From: JANQPA01 sp964628385
GTDB lineage: Bacteria; Bacteroidota; Bacteroidia; Chitinophagales; Saprospiraceae
Reading direction: 5' to 3'
Assembly: GCA_964628385.1 (NCBI GenBank)
Contig: CAZVOD010000002.1
Span: 62,001-126,000 of the forward strand
DNA: 64,000 nucleotides
The position numbers and the translations under genes are program-made. Shown here piece by piece: positions 17,330 through 24,825 of this stretch (within the stretch, counting starts at the first letter, position 1; each line of letters opens with the position of its first letter). The notes under the pieces are model-generated. The model had not been told where the DNA came from and made no database searches. It saw only the letters and a program-made list of their open reading frames with translations.

Positions 17330-18010
17330 TTATTTTCTCATTAAGTCCGCTAATGTACGGACGCCTTTGTTTTGCAGGCGAAAGAGTAATTTTTGAAATA
17401 GCAGTGCAGTAATCAGGGCATCTCCCAGCGCCGTATGCCGGTCGTGTTCCGGTATCTGGTACTGTTGGCACAATTCATCAAGTGAAGGGGTTTTCACGGG
17501 GCTGTATGGATTTTTATCTTGCAGGCGTACGAATAAATCAGCAGTATCTATCACTTTATTTTTCAGCGCGGGCGTATGCCAGGCTTTTAGTGCCCGGTTG
17601 ATCATATTGATATCAAACTGGATATGGTGCCCTACAACTACTGCGTTCCCCAGGTAAGCCAGCAGTGCCGAAAGCGCTGATTGTTCATCTATCTTTTCGG
17701 AGGAGATCGTGGGTAAAATACCGTGAATGACTACACTTTCAGATTGGGCCTCGTAGCTTCGCCGGATAAAACACTCCCAGGATTCAGCGACTTTGATATC
17801 AAACTGAAAAATTTTTACAGCTCCAATAGATAAGATCTGATCCTTTTTTAGGTTCAGGCCACTTGTTTCTGTATCCAAACATACAAAAGTCAGTTCTTCA
17901 AGAGGAGTAGATTTTTTAAGGGCCGGATCAAAACAGGGTAGATAGCTATTTCGGTAAACCTCCAGCCCGGTTTCTTTTTTTTGTCTGATCCAGAATTTGA
18001 GCATAATCAT
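17330..18010 (-). CDS. DnaQ-like DEDDh 3'-5' exonuclease
   Basis: A 226-residue DnaQ/epsilon-superfamily exonuclease. ExoI motif: Asp46-x-Glu48 in CLDTETSGLN. ExoII: HIQFDINMIN in the segment VVGHHIQFD. ExoIII: HTALGDALIT with His and Asp spaced as in DEDDh enzymes. I chose the ATG at 18010, which leaves 22 bases after the upstream DUF294 gene. An in-frame ATG at 18067 would overlap that gene by 35 bases and add a basic stretch with no family match. Pairing of a DnaQ-like nuclease with a cNMP/CBS/DUF294 protein next to a DUF4212/SSS symporter is a gene order I recall from proteobacteria, which suggests a link to acetate metabolism rather than replication. Confidence 0.88.
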   Translation of the reverse strand: MIMLKFWIRQKKETGLEVYRNSYLPCFDPALKKSTPLEELTFVCLDTETSGLNLKKDQILSIGAVKIFQFDIKVAESWECFIRRSYEAQSESVVIHGILPTISSEKIDEQSALSALLAYLGNAVVVGHHIQFDINMINRALKAWHTPALKNKVIDTADLFVRLQDKNPYSPVKTPSLDELCQQYQIPEHDRHTALGDALITALLFQKLLFRLQNKGVRTLADLMRK

Positions 18011-18032
18011 AAAATTTAGTACCCAGAATCTT

Positions 18033-19964
18033 CTATCTAATAAAGGCAATCTGGAAACGCGTTTCAATCAAAGATTGCAATTTGGCTATAGGTGTAAAGC
18101 TATTCCTCAGGTTTAGGCGCTGCATCTTTGTCAGGTCAGCGGGATCAAAAAAGCGACCGGAGTCATTATTTTTCAGGCCTTGCAGGGTCCGATAACGAAT
18201 CAAAATTTCGTAGGCATCAGCTGCTGCTTCAAAAAGTTCGCTGTTTTTGGGTTCTAGCGTTGCTAGTTTTTCAAAGCGCCGAAAAGTATTATTGACATTC
18301 TCAACCCTGGCCCCCAGTATTAACAACCTGGCCGCATCAGTGAGGGGCATCATGGCCCGGGCTTTGATATCAAATTCATTTTTGTGCTCCCCACTCTTTT
18401 CTATAACAAAATTCCTGAAAAATGTCAAAGGAGGTGGATTCTCCACGGCATACTTGGCCATGTGCGTAAGAAACAAGGTTTGTTTATCTAATTCTATAAA
18501 AATATGATCAGTCAACTCTTTTGACAATTTATAGTTACCGTATACCGGCCGGTAATCAAAGAAAATATTACTGTGCAATACGGCTTTGGCCGTGGGCTCT
18601 AAAATCCATTTTGAAAATTGACGTTTCCATTCGTCCAGACGAAGGCACCAGGCTGGATTGCTAGCCATCATATCAGCCGGGCAATAATCGAAGCCTATAT
18701 AATTGAGTTTGGCCGTTACCATCCGGGCCAGGTCAAGAAAAAACTGCCGATCGTTTTCCAATGATCCTTTCTCATTGTATCCAAAAACCAGCGCTGAATC
18801 CTGATCGGTTTTTAGCAATTGCTCCTGCCGGCCTTCACTTCCCAGAGCCAACCAGCAAAAGTCCACCGGAGCCGGACCGTTGCCCTCTCGCTCCATTTCT
18901 TCCAGACTCAATTCAATACAACGCACTATAATCGCATCATTAATTTCGGATAGAATGGTACTGATGTAGGCAATAGAAACTTCTTGCTGCAGATATTTTT
19001 CTAGTAATACATCGGCTCGCAGCCGGATTTCTTTGAGGCCATCTGTAGAGCCAGTTCTAAAAACTTCCCGAATTAACACAGCTGGATTATTACCTCTCAG
19101 CACCAGCAGATCATGCTCCGAGATGACTCCCACTACCGGGCTTTTATCCGTCCCGTCCTCGGTCAGGCAAAGATGATGCACCTTATGCCGAATCATTTTG
19201 ATCTGTACATCTGCAATGCTAAGCTCCGGCTTGATAGTAACTACAGGACTGGACATGATCTTTTCAACTGACTTATCGAGGGCTACTTCGCCTGTGGCAA
19301 CGTATGCCCTGAGGTCTTTATCCGTAACAATACCTATAGGCCAGTACTGATCATTAACTATAATGATGGAGCCCACCGCTTTTTGGGTCATTATAGCCGC
19401 AGCTGAACGAATACTTTCCTGCACGGTACAGGTAACCGGCTTTTTACTTTGTTTAACGGATTGTATTTCGATCAATGTTCCTTCCTCGTGCGTATTGCTG
19501 TTGAAGGTTGTCAAAGACCGGGCAGCTCTTCCGGTGCGCATTGGATTGGCATCAGCAGCAAAAGAGATAGCCATATGAAAGGCTACTTTCGGCTCGTTTT
19601 TTATGATTTGATTAAAACAAGCAGTAGGAATAGCGTACAGTAATGTTTCCTCTTCCACTGCTGCAGTAAGTGCATAAGCTTCAGCGGCCAGCAAAGGCCG
19701 GATACCAAAAATATCTGCTTCGTCGCATTGTTCAACCAGGATACTGCCATTTTCATTTTCGTCTATCAACTGAACAGCTCCCTCCTTTACCACATAAAAG
19801 TAAGCACTCGGTGGGTCGCCTTTTTTGAAGATGATATCCCCTGGCTTTTTGTACTGTACAACTATCTGGTCTGTTATGGCTAATAATTCTTTTTTTTCAA
19901 TTAAATTAAAGGGAGGATAATCCTTCAAAAAATCGTATATACGGCGAGAGATTGTATTGCTCAT
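18033..19964 (-). CDS. cNMP-binding, CBS-pair, DUF294 nucleotidyltransferase-like regulator
   Basis: A 643-residue soluble protein with three modules. About 16-125 is a cyclic-nucleotide-binding domain (KPGDIIFKKGDPPSAYFYVV). About 165-290 is a CBS pair (SIIIVNDQYWPIGIVTDKDL, then GVISEHDLLV). About 330-480 is the DUF294 nucleotidyltransferase domain with GSEGRQEQ (375-382) and T-D-Q-D (386-389), the GlnD-like metal site, followed by the helical DUF294 C-domain. It probably transfers a nucleotidyl group to a protein partner in response to adenylate signals, but no target is known. I chose the ATG at 19964 (MSNTI), giving the usual N-terminus. It is divergent from the ArsR gene and upstream of the exonuclease. 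Confidence 0.9.
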   Translation of the reverse strand: MSNTISRRIYDFLKDYPPFNLIEKKELLAITDQIVVQYKKPGDIIFKKGDPPSAYFYVVKEGAVQLIDENENGSILVEQCDEADIFGIRPLLAAEAYALTAAVEEETLLYAIPTACFNQIIKNEPKVAFHMAISFAADANPMRTGRAARSLTTFNSNTHEEGTLIEIQSVKQSKKPVTCTVQESIRSAAAIMTQKAVGSIIIVNDQYWPIGIVTDKDLRAYVATGEVALDKSVEKIMSSPVVTIKPELSIADVQIKMIRHKVHHLCLTEDGTDKSPVVGVISEHDLLVLRGNNPAVLIREVFRTGSTDGLKEIRLRADVLLEKYLQQEVSIAYISTILSEINDAIIVRCIELSLEEMEREGNGPAPVDFCWLALGSEGRQEQLLKTDQDSALVFGYNEKGSLENDRQFFLDLARMVTAKLNYIGFDYCPADMMASNPAWCLRLDEWKRQFSKWILEPTAKAVLHSNIFFDYRPVYGNYKLSKELTDHIFIELDKQTLFLTHMAKYAVENPPPLTFFRNFVIEKSGEHKNEFDIKARAMMPLTDAARLLILGARVENVNNTFRRFEKLATLEPKNSELFEAAADAYEILIRYRTLQGLKNNDSGRFFDPADLTKMQRLNLRNSFTPIAKLQSLIETRFQIAFIR

Positions 19965-20097
19965 GGTCCTTAAAGGTTTTTCTAAGAAGAAAATTTGCAT
20001 AGATTAAATTTCGTTGGTGGAAAAAAGACGAAACCGAAAACTATTTTACCTGTAAATTTTGTTTAACCATTAATTAACTGCACAGTAATCAAAAAAC

Positions 20098-20388
20098 ATG
20101 AAAACTCATTTTAAGGAAAGTTTCCTGGAAAACTCAACAGAAACACTCAGAGCAATAGCTCATCCTATTCGACTTGCCATTCTTGACCTTTTATTCAAAC
20201 ACGGTCAAATGACAGTTACAGATATTTATACCAAACTAAATATCGAGCAGGCTATTGCTTCTCATCATTTGAGAATTATGAAAAATAAGAACGTTGTTAG
20301 TGTTCAAAGGGATGGAAAAAACTCTTTGTATTCTTTGTCCTCAAAAGATTACTACAATATTGTAGAGACCCTCACCAGAGTTTTATAA
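20098..20388 (+). CDS. Small ArsR-type winged-helix regulator without metal-site cysteines
   Basis: A 96-residue helix-turn-helix protein of the ArsR/SmtB fold. Residues 15-85 read ETLRAIAHPIRLAILDLL, then the recognition region NIEQAIASHHLRIMKNKNVV and a beta-wing VQRDGKNSLYSLS. It has no cysteine at all, so it is not a thiol metal sensor; many such Bacteroidota proteins sense redox, ligand or protein partners instead. It sits between the DUF294/exonuclease pair and the acetate transport genes and may regulate them. A perfect hairpin lies just downstream (20412-20435). Confidence 0.88.
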   Translation: MKTHFKESFLENSTETLRAIAHPIRLAILDLLFKHGQMTVTDIYTKLNIEQAIASHHLRIMKNKNVVSVQRDGKNSLYSLSSKDYYNIVETLTRVL

Positions 20389-20411
20389 TTTTTTTTTGGC
20401 CCGATACCTTA

Positions 20412-20435
20412 AAGTATAGAGCTATGTCTATACTT
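20412..20435. repeat. 8-bp perfect inverted repeat after the ArsR gene
   Basis: AAGTATAG (20412-20419) and CTATACTT (20428-20435) form a perfect stem with an 8-base loop. On the plus strand the T-run lies before the stem, not after, so it is not a typical terminator for the ArsR gene. It could be an operator dyad for a dimeric regulator. Confidence 0.4.
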
Positions 20436-20651
20436 CTATCAAAAAAACCTTGATAACCTACAATGAGTATTATTAAAAACAGCACTACAAATGTCAGCCT
20501 TTCATTCTGCCTACCTTCCAAAAATCAGGAACACACCCCTAAAATAGCAAACATAATTCTTACCACTCCCGCAATTTCAAATAAATTTCGGTCGAATACG
20601 AGTATTTGCAGATAAAGTTTTATGTGATTTTCAAAAAAAACTTCTTTTTGC

Positions 20652-20682
20652 TTGCATACATATATATATCTATATACTTTAG
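20652..20682 (+). promoter_or_regulatory. Putative promoter of the acetate transport operon
   Basis: TTG (20652-20654), 20 bases, then TACTTTAG (20675-20682; one mismatch to TAnnTTTG). The predicted start near 20689 gives a 54-base leader before the porin ATG at 20743. An alternating TA run lies between the boxes. Confidence 0.42.
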
Positions 20683-20742
20683 CGTAAAATAAATCAAAAC
20701 AAAACGAAGAAAAGGTTTAGGAATCACTTAAAAAATTCGGTC

Positions 20743-21978
20743 ATGAATGTAAAACCACTTAAAAAATTCTACCTGGTACTGGTGTTGTTGCTGGCTTCAC
20801 AGTTGCTGTTACAGGCCCAAGAAGAGGTAGATCATTCGTACAAACCGCTGACGTTGAAGCTTGACGAAGGTGGGCAGAAGTACATCAGGTTTATTATGTG
20901 GCATCAGATGTGGATGACGACAAATGATCTGGACGCTGGTAAGTTACAGGTTACGCCAAGCCTGAGGCGATCTCGTTTTTTGGCCTTTGCCCAGGTATCG
21001 CCCCGTTTTTTGATCCTTACCCATTTTGGTTTAAACAGTCTTAACCCTAACAACCTAACGTCTTTGGGCGGCAACGGCGATGCACCACAGCTTTTTTTGC
21101 ATGATGCCTGGACGGAATTTAAGGTAAGCGATCAGCTATTCATAGGTGGTGGATTGCATTATTGGAAAGGGATGACGCGGTTGGCTAATCAGAGTACATT
21201 GAATTTTATGACCCTGGATCAGTCCCGCCCATTTGCACACTGGCATTCACTGGGAGTTACGGATCAATTTGCCCGACACCTGGGTATTTATGCCAAAGGG
21301 GTGCTTGGTGATTTTGACTACAGAATTGCGCTCAATTCGCCCGGCCGGAGTCCACTGGGAGAAGGCCGCGATTATGGCCTAAACAATAGCAACCTTACTT
21401 ACACTGGTGCTTCTACTATCAACGAAACAGGTGAAGCAGTTGGTAACAGCATCATTGAGGGTTATTTCCGCTACAATGTTTGGAATAAAGAATCAACTAA
21501 GCTTCCCTATATGGTAGGCTCTTATTTGGGTAAAAAGAAGGTGCTTTCTTTTGGTACGGGTTTCTTTGCGCATACTAACGGCATGTTTAATAGTTTGACT
21601 GACCGCCACGAGGGTGTTTTTCACTATGCTTTTGATGCTTTCATGGATTTACCTACTGCTGCCGGAGGAATCACGGCTTATGCTTCTTTCCAAAATTTTG
21701 ACTACGGCGATGATTACGTCAGCCGATGGGCGGGTACCGGAACGCATTATTACACACATGTTGGCTATTACATCAGAGCAGCTAATATTATGCCCTATGT
21801 AGCTTACCAGACTGCCAATTACCAGGGATTTGATGAAAATACATCGGCATTTGATGTTGGTATTAACTACTATGTATTGGGGCACCATGCCAAGATCACT
21901 TTGGAATATCACCAAATCTCCAATGATCCGAGAGAAGAGACACGACAAATCAGGCTGCAGGCCCATATCTTCCTGTAG
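20743..21978 (+). CDS. Outer-membrane porin-like beta-barrel protein
   Basis: A 411-residue exported protein. The signal peptide (LVLVLLLASQLLLQAQ) is cleaved at about residue 26. The rest shows alternating beta strands with aromatic girdles (YIRFIMWHQMWMTTND, FLILTHFGLNSL, GITAYASFQNFDYGDD) and ends in RQIRLQAHIFL, a barrel-closing strand with a terminal aromatic-like residue. It is the first gene of the block with the DUF4212/SSS symporter, so a role as outer-membrane channel for the carboxylate handled by that symporter is a fair guess. It is not a TonB-dependent receptor (no plug domain). Family not named with certainty. Confidence 0.82.
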   Translation: MNVKPLKKFYLVLVLLLASQLLLQAQEEVDHSYKPLTLKLDEGGQKYIRFIMWHQMWMTTNDLDAGKLQVTPSLRRSRFLAFAQVSPRFLILTHFGLNSLNPNNLTSLGGNGDAPQLFLHDAWTEFKVSDQLFIGGGLHYWKGMTRLANQSTLNFMTLDQSRPFAHWHSLGVTDQFARHLGIYAKGVLGDFDYRIALNSPGRSPLGEGRDYGLNNSNLTYTGASTINETGEAVGNSIIEGYFRYNVWNKESTKLPYMVGSYLGKKKVLSFGTGFFAHTNGMFNSLTDRHEGVFHYAFDAFMDLPTAAGGITAYASFQNFDYGDDYVSRWAGTGTHYYTHVGYYIRAANIMPYVAYQTANYQGFDENTSAFDVGINYYVLGHHAKITLEYHQISNDPREETRQIRLQAHIFL

Positions 21979-22037
21979 GATTTTGAAAGCAGTAGTACAA
22001 TTTTTCAAAACAGCATTACATCATAAAAATCAATATC

Positions 22038-22295
22038 ATGTCAGACAAGAATTTACAAGAATACTGGAAGATCAATATCAGATATCTGACGATACTGTTA
22101 GTGATCTGGTTTGTGGTATCCTACGGATGTGGAATCCTCTTTGCGGATGCACTCAACAACATACAGATCGGAGGCTTTAAGCTGGGCTTTTGGTTTGCGC
22201 AGCAAGGAGCTATTTACGTTTTCGTTGCGCTGATCTTCGTTTACGTATACTTGATGAACCGGTTGGACAAGCGGTTTGACGTAGATGAGAAATAG
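22038..22295 (+). CDS. DUF4212 small subunit of sodium/carboxylate symporter
   Basis: An 85-residue membrane protein with two helices (about 15-35 and 48-75), matching DUF4212. This family is encoded directly before the VC_2705-type sodium:solute symporters and is thought to be their small accessory subunit. Landmarks are YWKINIRYL near the N-terminus and the charged C-end YLMNRLDKRFDVDEK. It lies 59 bases after the porin gene and 35 before the large symporter. Confidence 0.92.
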   Translation: MSDKNLQEYWKINIRYLTILLVIWFVVSYGCGILFADALNNIQIGGFKLGFWFAQQGAIYVFVALIFVYVYLMNRLDKRFDVDEK

Positions 22296-22330
22296 AATCA
22301 ATTTTTAAAAAGAAAGAAAAACTATAAATC

Positions 22331-24052
22331 ATGGATGTTCAAACCTGGACGTTTATAATCGTAGGATTAACATTTGCCATTTATGTAGGGGTAGCTATCT
22401 GGGCACGTGCCGGAAGTACCTCCGAATTTTATGTTGCTGGTGGAGGTGTTCCTCCAATCATTAATGGCCTGGCTACAGCAGCAGACTGGATGTCGGCAGC
22501 TTCATTTATCGGTATGGCCGGGCTTATTTCTTTTATGGGTTATCAGGGTTCGCAGTATTTGATGGGATGGACCGGTGGTTACGTTCTCCTGGCGTTATTG
22601 CTGGCGCCCTATCTGCGAAAATTTGGGAAATTTACCGTTCCTGATTTTATCGGTGAGCGCTATTATTCACAAACGGCCCGATTAGTTGCCGCTATTTGTG
22701 CCTTATTCGTTTCGTTCACTTATGTTGTTGGACAAATGAAAGGTGTGGGGGTAGCTTTCTCCAGGTTTCTGGAGGTTCCCTTTGAATGGGGTGTAATTAT
22801 TGGTGTAGGTATTGTATTCTTCTACGCTGTACTGGGGGGTATGAAAGGGATTACCTATACGCAGGTAGCTCAGTATTGTGTATTGATATTTGCCTATTTA
22901 GTTCCGGCTATTTTTATTTCTGTTTTGATGGTAGGTCATCCATTGCCACAATTAGGCCTGGGTGGTACTCTGGCCGATGGCACGCCATTACTGGCCAAGT
23001 TGGATCAGCTTTCTACAGATTTAGGCTTCAAGGAATACACTACTTCCAAGAAAACAACCATAGATCTGTTTTTTGTTACGGCAGCTTTGATGCTGGGTAC
23101 GGCTGGCCTACCCCATGTAATTGTGCGTTTCTTTACGGTACCTAAAGTATCCGGTGCAAGAGTTTCTGCAGGTTGGGCTTTGATCTTTATTGCTATACTC
23201 TATACGACTGCGCCGGCTATTGCAGCCTTTGCCAGAACTAACTTAATCAATACGGTTGATAACAAAGAATATGCAGAGCTGCCAGCCTGGTTCAACAACT
23301 GGGAAAAGACTGGATTGCTTAAATTTGAGGATAAGAACAATGACGGGAAAGTACAATATTACAATGATGCCAATGAAGATTACGTGGCAGCAGTTGCCAA
23401 TCCTAACGGCTGGAAAGGCAATGAGCTGACTGTTGATAGAGATATTATAGTATTGGCCAATCCTGAAATTGCTGCCTTACCCGGCTGGGTAGTTGCTCTG
23501 GTTGTGGCCGGAGGTTTGGCCGCTGCCTTATCAACAGCCGCGGGTCTTTTACTGGTGATTTCTTCTTCTATATCTCACGATATTCTCAAGAAGTGGCTCA
23601 TGCCCGATATTTCTGAAAAAGGTGAATTAAGAGCGGCTCGTATTGCTATTGCTGTGGCAGTAGTCATTTCCGGATATGCCGGTATTCATCCGCCCGGATT
23701 TGTGGCGCAAGTAGTTGCCTTTGCCTTTGGCCTGGCCGCTGCATCCTTCTTCCCGGCTATTGTACTTGGTATTTTCTCCAAGCGTATGAACATGCAGGGA
23801 GCAGTATCTGGCATGATCGTAGGCCTGCTATTCACTATTGCCTACATCATCTATTTCAAATACGGCGGCGGTACACCCGATCAATACTGGTTTGGAATTT
23901 CTCCGGAAGGTATCGGTACATTGGGGATGATCTTTAACTTCATCGTAGCACTTACGGTTTCTGCCTTTACTCCTGCTCCACCGCTGAGTGTACAGGAAAT
24001 TGTTGAAAATATCCGCGTACCCCGGGGTGCCGGACAAGCATCAGGACACTAA
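22331..24052 (+). CDS. SSS-family sodium/acetate-type symporter (VC_2705 family)
   Basis: A 573-residue polytopic sodium:solute symporter, the large partner of the preceding DUF4212 protein. It is likely to take up acetate or related short carboxylates, given the flanking acs and CrbS-like genes. It has about 13 helices with SSS motifs (FYVAGGGVPPIINGLATAAD, GWTGGYVLL, PDFIGERYY). Between two helices is a polar insertion of about 70 residues (about 320-390) holding DKNNDGKVQYYN, which fits an EF-hand-like calcium loop (Asp334, Asn336, Asp338, Gly339). The transporter is not a canonical ActP (which lacks DUF4212). A strong hairpin follows at 24095-24131. Confidence 0.92.
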   Translation: MDVQTWTFIIVGLTFAIYVGVAIWARAGSTSEFYVAGGGVPPIINGLATAADWMSAASFIGMAGLISFMGYQGSQYLMGWTGGYVLLALLLAPYLRKFGKFTVPDFIGERYYSQTARLVAAICALFVSFTYVVGQMKGVGVAFSRFLEVPFEWGVIIGVGIVFFYAVLGGMKGITYTQVAQYCVLIFAYLVPAIFISVLMVGHPLPQLGLGGTLADGTPLLAKLDQLSTDLGFKEYTTSKKTTIDLFFVTAALMLGTAGLPHVIVRFFTVPKVSGARVSAGWALIFIAILYTTAPAIAAFARTNLINTVDNKEYAELPAWFNNWEKTGLLKFEDKNNDGKVQYYNDANEDYVAAVANPNGWKGNELTVDRDIIVLANPEIAALPGWVVALVVAGGLAAALSTAAGLLLVISSSISHDILKKWLMPDISEKGELRAARIAIAVAVVISGYAGIHPPGFVAQVVAFAFGLAAASFFPAIVLGIFSKRMNMQGAVSGMIVGLLFTIAYIIYFKYGGGTPDQYWFGISPEGIGTLGMIFNFIVALTVSAFTPAPPLSVQEIVENIRVPRGAGQASGH

Positions 24053-24094
24053 TTTTTAAATAACAGGCGCTGTTAATGCAGCTCCGGCATGCAG

Positions 24095-24131
24095 AATCCG
24101 GGTTGGAAAAGTCATTTTTTCAATCCGGATT
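24095..24131 (+). terminator. Strong hairpin after the symporter gene (attenuator or mRNA 3' end)
   Basis: The arms 24095-24110 and 24116-24131 pair over 16 bp (two G-U wobbles) around a five-base loop (GTCAT). Outer pairs are AATCCGG/CCGGATT and inner pairs GGAAAA/TTTTTC. There is no clean T-run after it, so it may protect the upstream mRNA or partially attenuate transcription into the downstream genes. Confidence 0.5.
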
Positions 24132-24148
24132 TATTAAAATAATTAGTT

Positions 24149-24370
24149 ATGAAATTTCAATTAAGCCCATTCCTTTCCGACTTTTTTATCGGCATCTATT
24201 TGTTGGCCACTTTGTTACTGCGCTTTTATGTAGAACCCCAACTGGGAGGCAACACCATGGCCTCCATGATACTGGGCGCCCTGGCTCTATTATTTTTGTG
24301 GGCTATGATCAAAAGTAATTTCCTACAACCCAACTTTTTTGGTTTGTTAAAAAAAGCGGAATCCAACTAA
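24149..24370 (+). CDS. Small two-helix membrane protein
   Basis: A 73-residue protein with two predicted membrane helices (about 8-27 and 37-56) joined by a short polar loop (VEPQLGGNTMAS) and a basic tail. No family is recognised. It sits between the symporter and the CrbS-like kinase on the same strand, after a hairpin, and may be an accessory subunit of either. Size and two-helix layout are like the 77-residue protein downstream, though the sequences are not clearly alike apart from a shared LGG turn. Confidence 0.7.
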   Translation: MKFQLSPFLSDFFIGIYLLATLLLRFYVEPQLGGNTMASMILGALALLFLWAMIKSNFLQPNFFGLLKKAESN

Positions 24371-24588
24371 AAACACTTGCTGTCCCTTTTAAGGACCTAT
24401 TTGGATTTTACTCTTTGGCCTGCAAACAAGATATTTCAGCTTTTTTTCGCTCCATAGCCTGGCTATGAAACTCAAAATAGCTTCATTTTCACCAGCCCAA
24501 ATGTATTTTCGCCATCGAAAGCAAATGCCAAAAACACTCTTAACTCCCTAAACAACTTAATTTTTTCATTACTTTTAAATCTAACTAA

Positions 24589-24822
24589 ATGAAAGAGGAT
24601 GTAATGCGGAAAGATAAGTCACAAAAATTAGTAGGGATTTTTATTCTGGCAATCGTTCTCTTCAATTTTCCAATTTTAGAATTATTCGTAAGAGGTGATA
24701 AATTGGGAGGCATTCCCATTATGATACTTTATATCTTTGGTACCTGGATATTTATAATTATTCTTACTTATCTCACCATAAGATCGAATGATAATTCAGC
24801 AGGAAAATCATCAAAAAAGTAG
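24589..24822 (+). CDS. Small two-helix membrane protein preceding the CrbS-like kinase
   Basis: A 77-residue protein with two membrane helices (about 14-33 and 43-64), joined by VRGDKLGGIP, and a charged C-end. Its stop is 3 bases before the start of the CrbS-like symporter/kinase, so translation is closely linked. By analogy with DUF4212 and SSS symporters it could be the small subunit of the kinase's transporter domain; this is inference from context. No family is recognised with certainty. Confidence 0.75.
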   Translation: MKEDVMRKDKSQKLVGIFILAIVLFNFPILELFVRGDKLGGIPIMILYIFGTWIFIIILTYLTIRSNDNSAGKSSKK

Positions 24823-24825
24823 ACC

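Larger units (their letters stand above)
20389..20742. other. 354-base gap between the ArsR gene and the porin gene
   Basis: It holds the inverted repeat at 20412-20435 and a promoter-like site at 20652-20682. A 50-codon open frame (20463-20615) has no recognisable features and no promoter or start context that favours it. Nothing else is recognisable. Confidence 0.5.

Noticed and set aside
20463..20615. A 50-codon frame in the ArsR-porin gap
   Set aside because: No promoter or recognisable domain, and composition like non-coding DNA; it could be revisited only if conserved.
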